A DNA stretch of 64,000 nucleotides from Ureibacillus yapensis. GTDB taxonomy: Bacteria > Bacillota > Bacilli > Bacillales_A > Planococcaceae. The DNA is taken from the NCBI RefSeq assembly GCF_003515775.1, contig NZ_QWEI01000005.1, forward strand, positions 1 to 64,000. The letters are read 5' to 3'. Positions within the stretch are counted from its first letter, which is position 1, and every line of letters begins with the position of its first letter. Below the pieces are notes generated by a model, which did not search any database, was not told where the DNA came from, and saw only the letters and a program-made list of their open reading frames with translations. Below are positions 1 to 11,888 of this stretch, in pieces. The translations under genes were made by a program, and so were the position numbers.

Positions 1-30
1 TCAGTTTTCAAGGTTCATTTTACCGTCACC
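1..30 (-). other. 5' leader of an rRNA operon (partial)
   Basis: Read on the minus strand, this stretch ends in CCTTGAAAACTGA, the boxA-like antitermination leader typical of Bacillales rRNA operons just upstream of 16S. The 16S gene itself would lie beyond the left edge. The order gyrA then rrn matches that of Bacillus subtilis. Confidence 0.65.
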
Positions 31-46
31 TCTTGGCGACTTACTT

Positions 47-75
47 ATAATAACAAGTTTATAACATTAAGTCAA
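47..75 (-). promoter_or_regulatory. sigma-A promoter of the rRNA operon
   Basis: On the minus strand a TTGACT -35 (70-75) is separated by exactly 17 bases from a TATTAT -10 (47-52). It sits directly upstream of the rrn leader. A second, weaker upstream promoter (TTGAAA with a long spacer, near 160-190) is possible but not convincing. Confidence 0.75.
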
Positions 76-238
76 CACTTTTATTGAAAAAGATTAATTT
101 AACTTAAAAATTCCTCTATTTACTATAAAACTGTGAATGTTGTTTTGATAGTATATCATATCTTCTTGTAGAAATAAATTTTCAAATAAATAAAATTTCA
201 ACAAAGACTATCTATTACTTTATCTTTTTTCAATAACT

Positions 239-285
239 AAATGCAAGAAGGGGTTTGGCAAAAAACCAAACCCCTTCTTGCATTT
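239..285 (-). terminator. terminator of the HD-GYP-like gene
   Basis: A perfect 20-bp inverted repeat (239-258 with 266-285) with a 7-base loop lies 18 bases after the stop codon. The stem itself ends in T residues on the minus strand, but the T tail is short, so termination efficiency is uncertain. It insulates the rRNA promoter from readthrough. Confidence 0.75.
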
Positions 286-303
286 AAACTGGATAAGTTT
301 TTC

Positions 304-1401
304 TTAGTCCGGAATCACTTTTGAAATGTATAAGCTTCTTTGTTTGGAAAGATCGATAATTTCCCCAGTATTTAATAGTTTTACTAATGGACGTGTAGGA
401 GAAAAACTATTAATATACATAATTTTTGCATGCTCTAGATTTGATAATTCTATCAACGTTCCGATTGGCAGAGTAGCAATTAACTGAACAAGAGCTTCCA
501 CAACTTTAATATCGAACTTGCCAAACTCTGTTCCTTTGAACATTTCAATTACTTTAAATGGCGATTCTTTAGAGCGATAAAAACGTTCACTGGTCATGGC
601 ATGGAAAGTATCCGCTACGGCAATGATTTGGGCGAATGTGGAAATCTTGCCTAACTTTATACCTTCCACATATCCGCTTCCATCCAAACGTTCATGATGC
701 TGATAAATCGCAAGTTTCATTTCATCTTTCATAGCAGGCAAATTTGCTATCATTTTAAAACTGAATAAGGGATGCTTTCGGATTAAAAGAAATTCGTGTT
801 CTGTTAAAGTACCTTGCTTTTCGCGAATCGATTGAGGAACTTTCGCCATCCCACAGTCTGCCAATACACCTGCAATGGCAATTTGCAGGACAAACCCGCG
901 CTCATAACCAAGTTTATTTGCAATACTAGCACTGATTAGTCCTGTGGCAATGCAGTGGTGATACAAGTAATTTTTAGGAATTGAATAATTATTTAATTTA
1001 AAAAGGATGGCACGATCGTTTAATATTTCATCAACTAATGGCAGAATAATTTCCCTGATTTTTGTAATTTCGATTTTGGCTCCCGATTCCCAAGAGAAAA
1101 ATACTTTCTCAAATTCTTCAACTGCATCGTTGTATCTTTTCTCAAATGTTGCAGCTGATGGCCGTATTTCTAATTCTTCCATCTCTTGCTCTATATCATC
1201 GTTCATAAAGTCTTGATGCTTTTCATTTCCATCTAATTCAATCGGAACTTTCAAAACATGGAATGCTTTAAGAACATTTAAATGATTGGGAGTAATTAAC
1301 GTATTTTTATGTATAATCGGATATTTCGTATTCGCGAAGATATCTTCTGCCACTATTCTTCCAATTCGAAGGTCATTAAGATTTATATAAGCGGTTTCCA
1401 A
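304..1401 (-). CDS. HD-GYP-like domain protein with an incomplete HD metal site
   Basis: A 365-residue protein with an N-terminal region of about 130 residues without a recognisable domain, followed by an HD-GYP-like domain at about residues 140-310. The second half of the motif is intact (HHERLDGSGY at 235-244, D264). The signature His-Asp pair reads Ala181-Asp182, in ADCGMAK where active enzymes have HDIGK. Active HD-GYP proteins hydrolyse c-di-GMP and need that histidine for metal binding, so this one may be a sensor or a non-catalytic regulator. The start is TTG, supported by GAGAGG eight bases upstream; no in-frame ATG fits as well. It lies between gyrA and an rRNA operon. Family call is firm; activity is unknown. 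Confidence 0.8.
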   Translation of the reverse strand: METAYINLNDLRIGRIVAEDIFANTKYPIIHKNTLITPNHLNVLKAFHVLKVPIELDGNEKHQDFMNDDIEQEMEELEIRPSAATFEKRYNDAVEEFEKVFFSWESGAKIEITKIREIILPLVDEILNDRAILFKLNNYSIPKNYLYHHCIATGLISASIANKLGYERGFVLQIAIAGVLADCGMAKVPQSIREKQGTLTEHEFLLIRKHPLFSFKMIANLPAMKDEMKLAIYQHHERLDGSGYVEGIKLGKISTFAQIIAVADTFHAMTSERFYRSKESPFKVIEMFKGTEFGKFDIKVVEALVQLIATLPIGTLIELSNLEHAKIMYINSFSPTRPLVKLLNTGEIIDLSKQRSLYISKVIPD

Positions 1402-1559
1402 CCTAAAAACCTCTCTTCTTTAAATGTTAAATACACTTTTTTATAATCAATCATTTTTGACTTAATCGAATTATACAATACTTTTTCCATTTTTTACTCA
1501 TAAAATAATAAAATTTTGGTAATTTCTTCTCTTCTCTTATGAATTTCTTCATTAAGCAT

Positions 1560-1599
1560 AAACAAAAATAACCAGTAGGCTTATAAAAGCTACTGGTTA
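1560..1599 (-). terminator. gyrA terminator
   Basis: Inverted repeat 1569-1581 with 1587-1599 (one bulged base), followed on the minus strand by a T-rich tail at 1560-1568. It lies 14 bases after the gyrA stop. Confidence 0.8.
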
Positions 1600-1613
1600 C
1601 TAATGTTTGTTGC

Positions 1614-4148
1614 TTATTCATTTTCAGAATCTGGTGCTGGAGGTTCTTCCACTATTTCGATCGTATCCGATTCCTCGTTTACATTCCCATGTTCTGAGCT
1701 CTCTAACATTTCTTCTTCTTCAACTTTTTTGACGCGTGCCACTGTGGCTACAAGTTCTTCATCGGAAAGACGGATTAACCGGACACCTTGCGTACTTCTG
1801 CCAATCACCGAGATATCATTTACATCCATGCGAATCAAAATGCCATGGATTGTAATAAGCATGATGTCTTCAGTTCCATCCACTGTTTTCACTGCACACA
1901 TTGGGCCATTTTTATCCGTAATATGAATGGTTTTTAAACCTATTCCTCCACGGCTTTGAAGACGGTATTCAGATTCAGGCGTTCGTTTTCCATACCCTTT
2001 TTCTGTAACAACCAAAATCTCATGCCCTGGTTCCACAATTTCCATGCCAACTACGTAATCGTCTTCACGTAATTTAATGCCTCGTACACCTGAAGCAGTA
2101 CGTCCCATTGAACGAATTTCTTCTTCCTTGAAACGGATCAACATCCCATTATGCGTACCGATAATGATATCTTTTGTTCCGTCTGTTAAACGAACTGAAA
2201 TCAAATCATCATCTTCATGTAGGTTAATCGCAATTAAACCGTTTGTACGAATATGGGCAAACTGTGAAAGCTGCGTACGTTTAGTAATCCCTGTTTTAGT
2301 GGTAAAGATTAAGTAAGCATCTTCTTTAAATTCGTCTACGCGAATCATTGCTGTTACTTTTTCTTCTTTTTCAAGGTTTAGCAGGTTTACGATTGGAAGG
2401 CCTTTTGCTGTGCGGCCAAATTCAGGAATTTCGTATCCTTTTGCACGGTATACTTTCCCTTTTGTTGTAAAGAATAAAATTGTATCATGCGTGGATGAGA
2501 ATAATAAATGTTCTACGAAATCATCATCATTCGTACCCATACCTTGAACGCCCCGACCGCCGCGTTTTTGGCTGCGATAGGTGTTTGAGGCAAGTCTTTT
2601 TATGTAGCCATTGTGCGTTAAAGTAAGGACGGAATCCTCACGTGGAATTAAATCCTCATCTTCAATCATTTCGATTCCGCCAGAAGCAATTTCTGTGCGG
2701 CGTGTATCATTATAGCGTTCTTTAATTTCCGTTAATTCCGTCTGAATGATTTCGATGATTTTGCCTTCATCTGCTAGGATTGCTTTCAGTTTGGCGATTA
2801 ACGCTTGAAGCTCTTGATATTCATTTTCAATTTTTTCACGTTCCAATCCGCTTAAACGGACAAGACGCATATCCAAAATTGCCTGCGCTTGACGGTCACT
2901 TAAAGTAAACCGTTCCATTAAAACCGGTTTTGCTTCATCACCGGAACGGGATGAACGAATAATTGAGATGATCTCGTCAATATGATCAAGAGCAATTCTT
3001 AAACCTTCTAAAATATGAGCCCGATCTTCTGCTTTTCTAAGCTCAAATTGAGTACGGCGTGTAATTACTTCTTTTTGGTGCTCCAAGTAGTAATGCAATA
3101 CTTCCTTTAAGCTTAAAACTCTTGGTTGGCCATTAACCAAAGCAAGCATATTCACACCAAAATTAGATTGCATTGCCGTTTGTTTATATAAATTATTTAG
3201 AATGACATTTGCATTCGCATCTTTGCGAATTTCCATTACAATCCGCATACCTCGGCGGTCGGATTCATCTCGTAAATTGGTAATGCCATCTATTTTTTTG
3301 TCTCGTACCAATTCCGCAATTTTTTCGATTAATCGCGCTTTATTTACTTGATAAGGAAGCTCGTGAACAAGAATTGTTTCTTTTCCGTTCGCTTTCGTTT
3401 CAATCTCCGCATTGGCACGAACCGTAATTGAACCACGGCCTGTTTCATACGCACGACGGATTCCGCTGCGTCCTAAAATGATTCCGCCTGTTGGAAAGTC
3501 AGGGCCAGGGATGATTTCCATCAACTCTTCTGTGGTAATTGCCGGATTTTCCGATAATGCAATTACCGCATCGATTGTTTCACCTAGTTGATGCGGTGGA
3601 ATATTTGTTGCCATTCCAACGGCAATACCGGATGTCCCATTTAACAACAAGTTTGGAATACGTGCAGGCAACACAACTGGTTCCTTTTCGTTTCCATCAT
3701 AGTTATCTTGGTAATCGATTGTATCTTTATTGATATCCCGGAGCATTTCCATTGTAATTTTGGACATCCGGGATTCTGTATAACGCATGGCTGCAGCCCC
3801 ATCGCCATCGATTGAACCGAAGTTTCCATGCCCATCGACTAACATGTAGCGATAACTGAAATCTTGCGCCATACGAACCATGGCATCATAAATGGACGAG
3901 TCACCATGCGGGTGATATTTCCCCATTACGTCCCCAACAATACGGGCGCTCTTTTTGTAAGGCTTATCAGATGTATTTCCCAATTCCTGCATCCCATATA
4001 AAATACGGCGATGTACAGGTTTTAGACCGTCACGAACATCCGGTAATGCACGTGAAACGATTACGCTCATCGCATAATTTAAAAACGATGTTTGGACTTC
4101 TTCACTAATTTTTATTCCTTTTACACCTTCGTGTTGACTTTCAGACAC
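1614..4148 (-). CDS. gyrA: DNA gyrase subunit A
   Basis: An 844-residue GyrA, the DNA-breaking and rejoining half of the type II topoisomerase that introduces negative supercoils. The catalytic tyrosine is Tyr123 ([10 protein letters not shown]). The quinolone-resistance region carries Ser84 and Asp88 (HGDSSIYD at 81-88), that is, no classical resistance substitution. The C-terminal beta-pinwheel has the GyrA box QKRGGRG. The C-terminal tail is acidic and rich in Glu and Asp. The start is GTG at 4148, preceded by the strong ribosome-binding site AAAGGAGG. It lies downstream of gyrB with an unusually decorated 166-base gap between them. Confidence 0.98.
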   Translation of the reverse strand: MSESQHEGVKGIKISEEVQTSFLNYAMSVIVSRALPDVRDGLKPVHRRILYGMQELGNTSDKPYKKSARIVGDVMGKYHPHGDSSIYDAMVRMAQDFSYRYMLVDGHGNFGSIDGDGAAAMRYTESRMSKITMEMLRDINKDTIDYQDNYDGNEKEPVVLPARIPNLLLNGTSGIAVGMATNIPPHQLGETIDAVIALSENPAITTEELMEIIPGPDFPTGGIILGRSGIRRAYETGRGSITVRANAEIETKANGKETILVHELPYQVNKARLIEKIAELVRDKKIDGITNLRDESDRRGMRIVMEIRKDANANVILNNLYKQTAMQSNFGVNMLALVNGQPRVLSLKEVLHYYLEHQKEVITRRTQFELRKAEDRAHILEGLRIALDHIDEIISIIRSSRSGDEAKPVLMERFTLSDRQAQAILDMRLVRLSGLEREKIENEYQELQALIAKLKAILADEGKIIEIIQTELTEIKERYNDTRRTEIASGGIEMIEDEDLIPREDSVLTLTHNGYIKRLASNTYRSQKRGGRGVQGMGTNDDDFVEHLLFSSTHDTILFFTTKGKVYRAKGYEIPEFGRTAKGLPIVNLLNLEKEEKVTAMIRVDEFKEDAYLIFTTKTGITKRTQLSQFAHIRTNGLIAINLHEDDDLISVRLTDGTKDIIIGTHNGMLIRFKEEEIRSMGRTASGVRGIKLREDDYVVGMEIVEPGHEILVVTEKGYGKRTPESEYRLQSRGGIGLKTIHITDKNGPMCAVKTVDGTEDIMLITIHGILIRMDVNDISVIGRSTQGVRLIRLSDEELVATVARVKKVEEEEMLESSEHGNVNEESDTIEIVEEPPAPDSENE

Positions 4149-4206
4149 AAGGAAGACCTCCTTTCAAAACGGTCATATCAGATTCGCCTTGGTATATATT
4201 TATATG

Positions 4207-4293
4207 GCTGTTGTTGTTGTTGTTGTTGTTGTTGCTGTCGCTTCGCTTTCGCACAGAATAAACCATTTGTTGCTGTCGCTTCGCTTTCGCACA
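4207..4293. repeat. TGT microsatellite and duplicated REP-like element in the gyrB-gyrA gap
   Basis: Eight uninterrupted TGT triplets (4209-4232) are followed by two identical 25-bp direct repeats (4231-4255 and 4269-4293), whose reverse complement contains CGAAAGCGAAGCGACAG. The same 17-base core occurs in the purA 3' tandem array near 38 kb, so this is a dispersed element family. The sequence would be transcribed between gyrB and gyrA. Confidence 0.8.
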
Positions 4294-4315
4294 CTAAAAA
4301 AAGTGCAGCATATAG

Positions 4316-6250
<1,935 letters not shown>

Positions 6251-6382
6251 CTACTCTTTCATTACCTCAGTATGTGTCAAATATAAAAAGCTTTAAACTT
6301 TCTATACATCTTTTTCAACTTATAAGGACATAATTTCTAATGCACCTAAAGCCTGCTTTTGGACTTGCTGCACTGAATTACT

Positions 6383-7498
6383 TTATTCGCTCTCTACTGC
6401 ACCCTGTTTCACGTGAAACATCTTGGCATGTTGTATTGTTTCATGGTGAATCCCATCAACACTTGTTGTTGTGACAAACGTTTGCACTTCACCTTGAATG
6501 GTATTTAATAAATGTGATTGGCGATAATCATCCAGCTCTGACAATACATCATCCAAGAGAAGAATGGGTGCTTCTTTGGTTTCTTGTTTAATCAACTCTA
6601 TTTCGGCAAGTTTTAAAGAAAGTGCTGTTGTGCGTTGCTGACCTTGCGAGCCATATGTTTGAACATCATAGTCGTTGACAAAGAACTGCAAATCGTCTCG
6701 GTGCGGACCGACTAATGTTACGCCCCTTTCAAGCTCCCTCTTTTTGACCTCTGCCAATTTTTGTTCAAGATATGTAGCCATTTCTTCTTGTGACCAATCG
6801 GGATTCAAACCGGAAGGCGCTCGATACTTGATGGTCAATTTCTCGAGACCGCGCGATATGCCGGAATGGATTTTTTCGGCCCACTCTTGTAAAAGGTCAA
6901 TAAACTGCAATCTTTTGCGAATAATTTGGACAGCCGATTGAATATATTGCTCAGTATAAATAGCAAATAAAACATCATCAATGTGCTGTTTCCCTTGATT
7001 TATTTTCAGTAAATGATTGCGCTGTTTCAAAAGTTTCTGGAATGTTAAAAGTTCATGCAAATAAACAGGGGAAATCTGGCCAATTTCCATGTCAATAAAA
7101 CGGCGTCTTATTTGCGGGCTCCCTTTTACAACATTCAGATCCTCCGGTGCAAACATTACGACGTTCATTTGTCCGATATAATTACTTAATTTTGTTTGTT
7201 CCAAATGGTTAATTTTTCCTTTTTTACCCTTTTTGCTAATCGAAAGCTCCATGGGTATGCTGCCATAACGGTTTTTTACAACACCATCTATTTTACCATA
7301 GTCTGCATCCCAACGTATCAATTCTTTATCATTGCTTGTTCGATGCGATTTGGCCATTGCCAAAACAAAAATGGATTCCATGACATTTGTTTTGCCCTGT
7401 GCATTTTCACCAATGAATACATTAATTTTAGGAGAGAATTGTAAATCCAATGTTTCGTAGTTGCGATAATTTGTTAATTTTAAATGCTCAATGAACAT
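6383..7498 (-). CDS. recF: DNA replication and repair protein RecF
   Basis: A 371-residue SMC-like ATPase that loads RecA onto gapped DNA together with RecO and RecR. Walker A is GENAQGKT at residues 30-37; the C-terminal Walker B region reads [12 protein letters not shown], preceded by an ABC-type signature (YGSQGQQRT). Its ATG directly abuts the stop codon of yaaA, with a GAGG ribosome-binding site inside yaaA, so the two are translationally coupled. A perfect parS site sits inside its 3' end. Confidence 0.96.
   Translation of the reverse strand: MFIEHLKLTNYRNYETLDLQFSPKINVFIGENAQGKTNVMESIFVLAMAKSHRTSNDKELIRWDADYGKIDGVVKNRYGSIPMELSISKKGKKGKINHLEQTKLSNYIGQMNVVMFAPEDLNVVKGSPQIRRRFIDMEIGQISPVYLHELLTFQKLLKQRNHLLKINQGKQHIDDVLFAIYTEQYIQSAVQIIRKRLQFIDLLQEWAEKIHSGISRGLEKLTIKYRAPSGLNPDWSQEEMATYLEQKLAEVKKRELERGVTLVGPHRDDLQFFVNDYDVQTYGSQGQQRTTALSLKLAEIELIKQETKEAPILLLDDVLSELDDYRQSHLLNTIQGEVQTFVTTTSVDGIHHETIQHAKMFHVKQGAVESE
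6405..6420. promoter_or_regulatory. parS site (perfect 16/16)
   Basis: TGTTTCACGTGAAACA, an exact match to the Bacillus parS consensus, embedded in the last codons of recF. ParB (encoded at 20026) loads here as a CTP-dependent clamp and recruits SMC condensin. Confidence 0.93.
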
Positions 7499-7726
7499 TT
7501 AATTTTCCTCATTCTTGTTCACGATGACAAATCTGCCGCAACCGGGAATATTTACAACATCGCCATGACGTAATTTGCGTCCACGGCGCGAATCGACTTC
7601 ACCGTTCACGTAGACATCATTTTCTTGAAGAAACCATTTAGACATGCCACCTGAACTAATGGCGTCCGTTATTTTTAAAGCTTGAGCCAGTGTTATAAAC
7701 TCCGTATCGATTACAATTTCATCCAA
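7499..7726 (-). CDS. yaaA: S4-domain RNA-binding protein YaaA
   Basis: A 75-residue single S4 domain (VNGEVDSRRGRKLRHGDVV) found between dnaN and recF in Firmicutes. It is thought to bind RNA, probably on the ribosome; the exact role is not settled. The start is TTG at 7726 with GGAGG ten bases upstream; no in-frame ATG is available. The name is shared with an unrelated peroxide-stress family. Confidence 0.9.
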   Translation of the reverse strand: MDEIVIDTEFITLAQALKITDAISSGGMSKWFLQENDVYVNGEVDSRRGRKLRHGDVVNIPGCGRFVIVNKNEEN

Positions 7727-7855
7727 ATCAATTCATCCTCCGTTACACGTACATCTATCCTTCTATCATACCGAAAAATTATAAAAAAATCCAAGGAAAG
7801 CAGAATCCAAGAAATGGGCCCGTTAATTAATGGCCATAAAGGGGGAAATTTAAAA

Positions 7856-7879
7856 GAGCGCCTCTAAAGAGAGACGCTC
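7856..7879 (-). terminator. dnaN terminator
   Basis: Stem 7856-7865 with 7870-7879 (one mismatch), followed on the minus strand by TTTTAAATTT. It lies just after the dnaN stop and separates dnaAN from yaaA-recF-gyrBA. Confidence 0.7.
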
Positions 7880-7891
7880 CGGAACGATCGA

Positions 7892-9028
7892 TTAATACGT
7901 TCTGACCGGAAGGATTAATTGCAAAATAGCATCATCATGTACTGAACGAAGAATAAATGGACGCATTGCACCAGTGAATTGGATGACTACATCTTGCCCA
8001 TCAATCGCTTTTAACGCTTCCATCATGTATTTTGCACTAAAGGAAATTTTCAGGTTTTCCCCTTCCAATGTTTCCACTTGAATTTGTTCCTCAACTTTCC
8101 CGATTTCAGGTGAATTGGAGGAAATTTCGACAATGTTGCCATCAAACGTTTCAAAACGGACCACGTTGTTGCGATCTTCACGTGCCAATAAAGAAGCACG
8201 GTCAATTGCCTGTAATAGTGCTTTCCCGTTGATCGTGATATTTGTTTTAAATTCTTCAGGGATTAAACGTGAAGTTTCTGGATAATTCCCTTCAAGCAAA
8301 CGAGAGAAGAACAATACATTATCAGCTTTAAATAAAACTTGTTGGTTTGTAATCACGATTTCAACCGGATTTGTAGTATCCCCCAGGATTTTATTTAACT
8401 CATTCAAGCTTTTCCCCGGAATGACAACCGAAGCAATATCCGACGGCAATTGTTCAACTGTTGTTTTTCTTCTTGCCAGTCGGTGGCTGTCTGTCGCTAC
8501 ACATACTAATTCGTCATTATTGATTTGCCAATTGACACCTGTTAATACAGGACGGCTTTCAGAAGTTGAAACAGCAAATACTGTTTCGCGAATAATCGAT
8601 TTTAATAAATCAGCTGGCATTGCAAATTGCTGATCTGTCGATACTTCGGGCAATAGTGGATATTCGGAAGCATCCGATCCGATCAGGTGGAATTCGGATT
8701 TTCCTGAGCGAATATGTGTTTGCAAACCATTTGAAACTTCAATTTCCACATCATTCGTCGGCAACTTGCGGACAATTTCGTTGAACATGCGCGCTTGCAG
8801 CACAATGGAACCTGTTTCGGAGATATTGATTAATTGGTCTCCATCTTCTTCAACTGGGATAAATGTTTGAATTGTAATATCTGCATCCGATCCAGTTAGC
8901 GTGATTCCCTCTTCTGTTACATCAATTTTGATTCCCGTTAAAATTGGAATCGTTGTTTTGGAACTTACCGCTTTCATGACATTGTTTAATCCGTCTAGTA
9001 AACGATCTCGCATAATATCAAATTTCAT
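7892..9028 (-). CDS. dnaN: DNA polymerase III beta sliding clamp
   Basis: 378 residues forming the three-fold repeated clamp domain that tethers the replicative polymerase to DNA as a ring-shaped dimer. It begins MKFDIMRDRLL and ends LILPVRTY, as is usual for Firmicutes DnaN. The ATG has GAGG seven bases upstream. It follows dnaA across the DnaA-trio part of oriC and is probably co-transcribed with dnaA. Confidence 0.98.
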   Translation of the reverse strand: MKFDIMRDRLLDGLNNVMKAVSSKTTIPILTGIKIDVTEEGITLTGSDADITIQTFIPVEEDGDQLINISETGSIVLQARMFNEIVRKLPTNDVEIEVSNGLQTHIRSGKSEFHLIGSDASEYPLLPEVSTDQQFAMPADLLKSIIRETVFAVSTSESRPVLTGVNWQINNDELVCVATDSHRLARRKTTVEQLPSDIASVVIPGKSLNELNKILGDTTNPVEIVITNQQVLFKADNVLFFSRLLEGNYPETSRLIPEEFKTNITINGKALLQAIDRASLLAREDRNNVVRFETFDGNIVEISSNSPEIGKVEEQIQVETLEGENLKISFSAKYMMEALKAIDGQDVVIQFTGAMRPFILRSVHDDAILQLILPVRTY

Positions 9029-9072
9029 CGTTATACCTCACTTATAAATATTATTATTTTTTTAAAAGATAT

Positions 9073-9196
9073 TAATAGATATAGTAATAGGGCCTGTGGA
9101 TTTGTGTATAACTTATTGAAACATGCTTAAGACCAAGCTATCCACATGTTGATAAGTTGTGAATAAAAATGTTGGAAACTCATTTAGTTATCCACA
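9073..9196. other. oriC, dnaA-dnaN part: DnaA-trios and DnaA boxes (unwinding region)
   Basis: Perfect DnaA boxes TTATNCACA occur at 9188-9196, 9158-9166 (reverse) and 9103-9111 (reverse), with near matches at 9138-9146 and 9095-9103. Next to the last pair is GGCC (9091-9094) followed by in-phase triplets TAG-TAA-TAG-ATA-TAG-TAA (9073-9090, read towards lower coordinates). This is the box, GC-stretch, DnaA-trio arrangement of the bacterial basal unwinding system. The AT-rich tract at 9045-9075 would be the first DNA to open. Confidence 0.85.
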
Positions 9197-9199
9197 AGA

Positions 9200-10543
9200 T
9201 TATTTGCCCAAAACACTACGAATTTGTTTAATATCTTGCTGCAGGATTTGATCTTCCTTTAGCAGCTTTGCAATTTTTTCGTGTGCATGGATGACTGTCG
9301 TATGGTCGCGTCCTCCAAATTCTTCCCCGATTTTTGGAAGTGAGAAGTCGGTTAACTCGCGGGACAGATACATCGCAACTTGTCTAGGAAAGGCAATGGA
9401 TTTCGTGCGTCTCTTCGCAGAGAAGTCTTCCAGCCTAATATTAAAATGCTCTCCAACAGCAGTCTGGATATCCAATATGGTAATCATGCGTGGTTTTGCA
9501 TTTGGAATGATATCTTTTAAAGCTTGTTGAGCAAGCTCCGTCGAGATATCTTGGTTTACTAAAGAGGAAAATGCAACAACGCGAATTAAAGCACCCTCCA
9601 ACTCACGGATATTGGTATCGATTTGATTGGCAATATAGTGCATGACTTCGTTCGGGATATCCAATCCATCCGCTTTTGCTTTTTTGCGCAAGATGGCAAT
9701 ACGCGTTTCCAGGTCTGGTGGTGTAATATCCGTAATCAATCCCCATTCAAAGCGGGATCGCAGCCGATCTTCCAATGTTGGAATCTCTTTTGGGGGCCGG
9801 TCACTTGAGATAACGATTTGTTTTGATTCTGTATGCAGCGTGTTGAATGTATGGAAAAACTCTTCTTGTGTAGATTCTTTTCCTGCTAAAAATTGAATAT
9901 CGTCAATTAATAAAACATCGACATTGCGGTATTTATTGCGGAAATCTACAGCTTTGTTATCACGGATTGAATTAATGAATTCATTTGTAAATTTCTCTGA
10001 TGATAAATAAACAACTTTCGCATTTGGATTATGTTCAAGGACATAATGTCCAATGGCATGCATTAAGTGTGTTTTCCCTAATCCTACTCCCCCATAGATA
10101 AAGAAAGGATTATACGCTTTTGCGGGTGCTTCAGCCACTGCAAGTGATGCAGCGTGGGCAAAGCGATTTCCTGCCCCGATGACGAATGTATCGAAGGTAT
10201 ATTTGGGATTTAGCATGCCTGGAGTGACTTCCGCATGCTCGTCATCATGTTTTGCCTGAATTACCGGAGCGGGTAAATCAAGGCTATCGTCCTGATCTTT
10301 TTGAACAACAAATTTAATCAGCAAGTCTTCACCTGTAAGTTCAGATAAAATGCCCGCGATTAGATGAACATAATGATTTTCAAGCCAATCACGAGCAAAT
10401 GAGTTAGGCGCGGCAATCGTAACATTCGACCCTCTATAAGAGAGTAGTTTCGTTGATTTAAGCCACGTCTCAAAGCTTGGTTTTGAAATTTTTTGTTCTA
10501 CTTGTGCCAGGACATTTTTCCATAATTCTTCTAAATGTTCCAA
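9200..10543 (-). CDS. dnaA: Chromosomal replication initiator DnaA
   Basis: A 447-residue initiator that binds DnaA boxes, melts oriC and loads the helicase. Domain I (1-80), a short linker (80-110), the AAA+ domain with Walker A GGVGLGKT (151-158) and Walker [10 protein letters not shown] with Asp214-Asp215, and the C-terminal helix-turn-helix with the box-reading motif [12 protein letters not shown]. The start is TTG at 10543, with AAAGGAG at a normal distance. Boxes on both sides of the gene imply autoregulation, as known for DnaA. Confidence 0.98.
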   Translation of the reverse strand: MEHLEELWKNVLAQVEQKISKPSFETWLKSTKLLSYRGSNVTIAAPNSFARDWLENHYVHLIAGILSELTGEDLLIKFVVQKDQDDSLDLPAPVIQAKHDDEHAEVTPGMLNPKYTFDTFVIGAGNRFAHAASLAVAEAPAKAYNPFFIYGGVGLGKTHLMHAIGHYVLEHNPNAKVVYLSSEKFTNEFINSIRDNKAVDFRNKYRNVDVLLIDDIQFLAGKESTQEEFFHTFNTLHTESKQIVISSDRPPKEIPTLEDRLRSRFEWGLITDITPPDLETRIAILRKKAKADGLDIPNEVMHYIANQIDTNIRELEGALIRVVAFSSLVNQDISTELAQQALKDIIPNAKPRMITILDIQTAVGEHFNIRLEDFSAKRRTKSIAFPRQVAMYLSRELTDFSLPKIGEEFGGRDHTTVIHAHEKIAKLLKEDQILQQDIKQIRSVLGK

Positions 10544-10691
10544 GCTTTAAACTCCTTTTCATGTATATTTTCCATTACAAAAAAATAAACTACATCTATA
10601 TATGATTGATATCAAAAAATGAAGCAAATCTGTTTGAGACAAGCATTTCGAACAATTTATAAAAAGATGCTTTTATAAGCTTGATACAAAA

Positions 10692-11023
10692 CTGTGAATG
10701 TAGTTAAAAACATATTCACAGCTTGTGGATAACAATTATCCATAAGCTGTGTTAAAGTTTGTCCACAAGTTATTAACATTCTGTGGATAATATATTTCCC
10801 AGACAACATTTCCACAAAGGAAAACACAATTATCGTAACAAAAAAAGATTGTCATTTCAATAGCTGATACACTTTATCCACACTACAGCATTTTATTCAC
10901 CGTCAAGTTGTCCACAGGGATGGGATTTGTGCAAAACTTGTAAATAACTCCTGTGGATAAAAAATAGCTTAAAAAAATTATCCACAATGGCTGTTTGCAA
11001 TGAACAGTAAACTTTGTGGATAA
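10692..11023. other. oriC, upstream DnaA-box array
   Basis: Six perfect TTATNCACA boxes occur in this 330-bp non-coding block: 10724-10732, 10782-10790, 10874-10882 (forward), 10952-10960, 10978-10986 (forward) and 11015-11023. One-mismatch boxes lie at 10712-10720, 10759-10767, 10893-10901 and 10908-10916. The block sits between the divergent dnaA and rpmH genes, where the Bacillus incAB region lies. Confidence 0.93.
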
Positions 11024-11093
11024 ATTTTTAATTGAAACTTACATGGATCCAGAGAGTGGTTTTGGAGGGTATATACTTAAATAAAATAATTCA

Positions 11094-11123
11094 TTGACAA
11101 GGAGTTTCCCTTTTTTATATAAT
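11094..11123 (+). promoter_or_regulatory. rpmH-rnpA promoter
   Basis: TTGACA (11094-11099), an 18-base spacer and TATAAT (11118-11123): both hexamers are perfect. Transcription would begin about 50 bases before the rpmH start. Confidence 0.85.
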
Positions 11124-11178
11124 GTTATGGTCTGTATGTAGGATAGTATTACTTTCATAAATGGAGGTGTCATATATA

Positions 11179-11313
11179 ATGAAACGCACATATCAACCGA
11201 AAAAACGTAAACACAGTAAAGTACATGGTTTCCGTGCACGCATGAGTTCAAAAAACGGACGTAAAGTTTTAGCAGCTCGCCGTCGTAAAGGAAGAAAAGT
11301 ATTATCAGCATAA
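11179..11313 (+). CDS. rpmH: Large ribosomal subunit protein bL34
   Basis: A 44-residue, strongly basic protein beginning [14 protein letters not shown] and ending GRKVLSA, the standard bL34 sequence. It is a small structural protein of the 50S subunit. The ribosome-binding site GGAGGTG precedes the ATG. It is the first plus-strand gene to the right of oriC, followed by its own hairpin and then rnpA. Confidence 0.97.
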   Translation: MKRTYQPKKRKHSKVHGFRARMSSKNGRKVLAARRRKGRKVLSA

Positions 11314-11315
11314 GT

Positions 11316-11345
11316 CCACTGAACCTCTTCAGTGGCTTTTTTTTT
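11316..11345 (+). terminator. terminator or attenuator between rpmH and rnpA
   Basis: CCACTGAA pairs with TTCAGTGG across a 4-base loop, followed by nine T. It probably reduces rnpA expression relative to rpmH. Confidence 0.85.
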
Positions 11346-11389
11346 CTGATAAAAGGTGATGCAAAGATAAAGGAGTAGCAGGTGAAGGA

Positions 11390-11737
11390 ATGAAGAAACG
11401 CCAACGCATTAAGAAAAATGAAGATTTTCAGAAGGTGTTCAAAAAGGGGAAATCCTTCGCAAATCGCCAATTTGTTGTGTATTGCCTGCCAAAAGAGGAT
11501 CAGGCAGAATTTCGCATTGGGCTTTCCGTCAGTAAAAAAATTGGGAAAGCCGTGACAAGAGTTCAAATAAAACGCTATATTCGCCAAGTTTTTCTGGAGT
11601 TGAAAGAAGATCTGAAGCAGGATATGGATTATGTTATTATCGCCCGAAACCAGGCGGCCACATTAAATTTTCATGAAACGAAAAAAAGCATTGAGCATGT
11701 GCTGAAAATTGCGAAAGTGCTTAAAAAGAAAAGTTAG
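11390..11737 (+). CDS. rnpA: Ribonuclease P protein component
   Basis: A 115-residue basic protein that helps the RNase P RNA process tRNA 5' ends. Fold signatures are present: the N-terminal [15 protein letters not shown] helix and the central [14 protein letters not shown] stretch. The conserved RNR motif, normally RNxIKR, reads RVQIKR here, so the highly conserved Asn is Val. Length is normal. It follows rpmH as usual and ends in the lysine tail LKKKS. Confidence 0.95.
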   Translation: MKKRQRIKKNEDFQKVFKKGKSFANRQFVVYCLPKEDQAEFRIGLSVSKKIGKAVTRVQIKRYIRQVFLELKEDLKQDMDYVIIARNQAATLNFHETKKSIEHVLKIAKVLKKKS

Positions 11738-11888
11738 TTTGAGTTGCCATTTAACTGATATAAAAATGACATAGATTGATGATTCTTCATCATAAGGATT
11801 GCTTTGAATGAAACAAGTAGTAGAGTGTAAGCGTCTACACGTGGTAAAATAGCAGAAAAAAGTGATAAGTACTGTAGGAGGATGAAGG

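Noticed and set aside
11039-11587. A 182-codon minus-strand ORF over rpmH and rnpA
   Set aside because: It is antisense to two certain genes, and its composition is that of a shadow frame.
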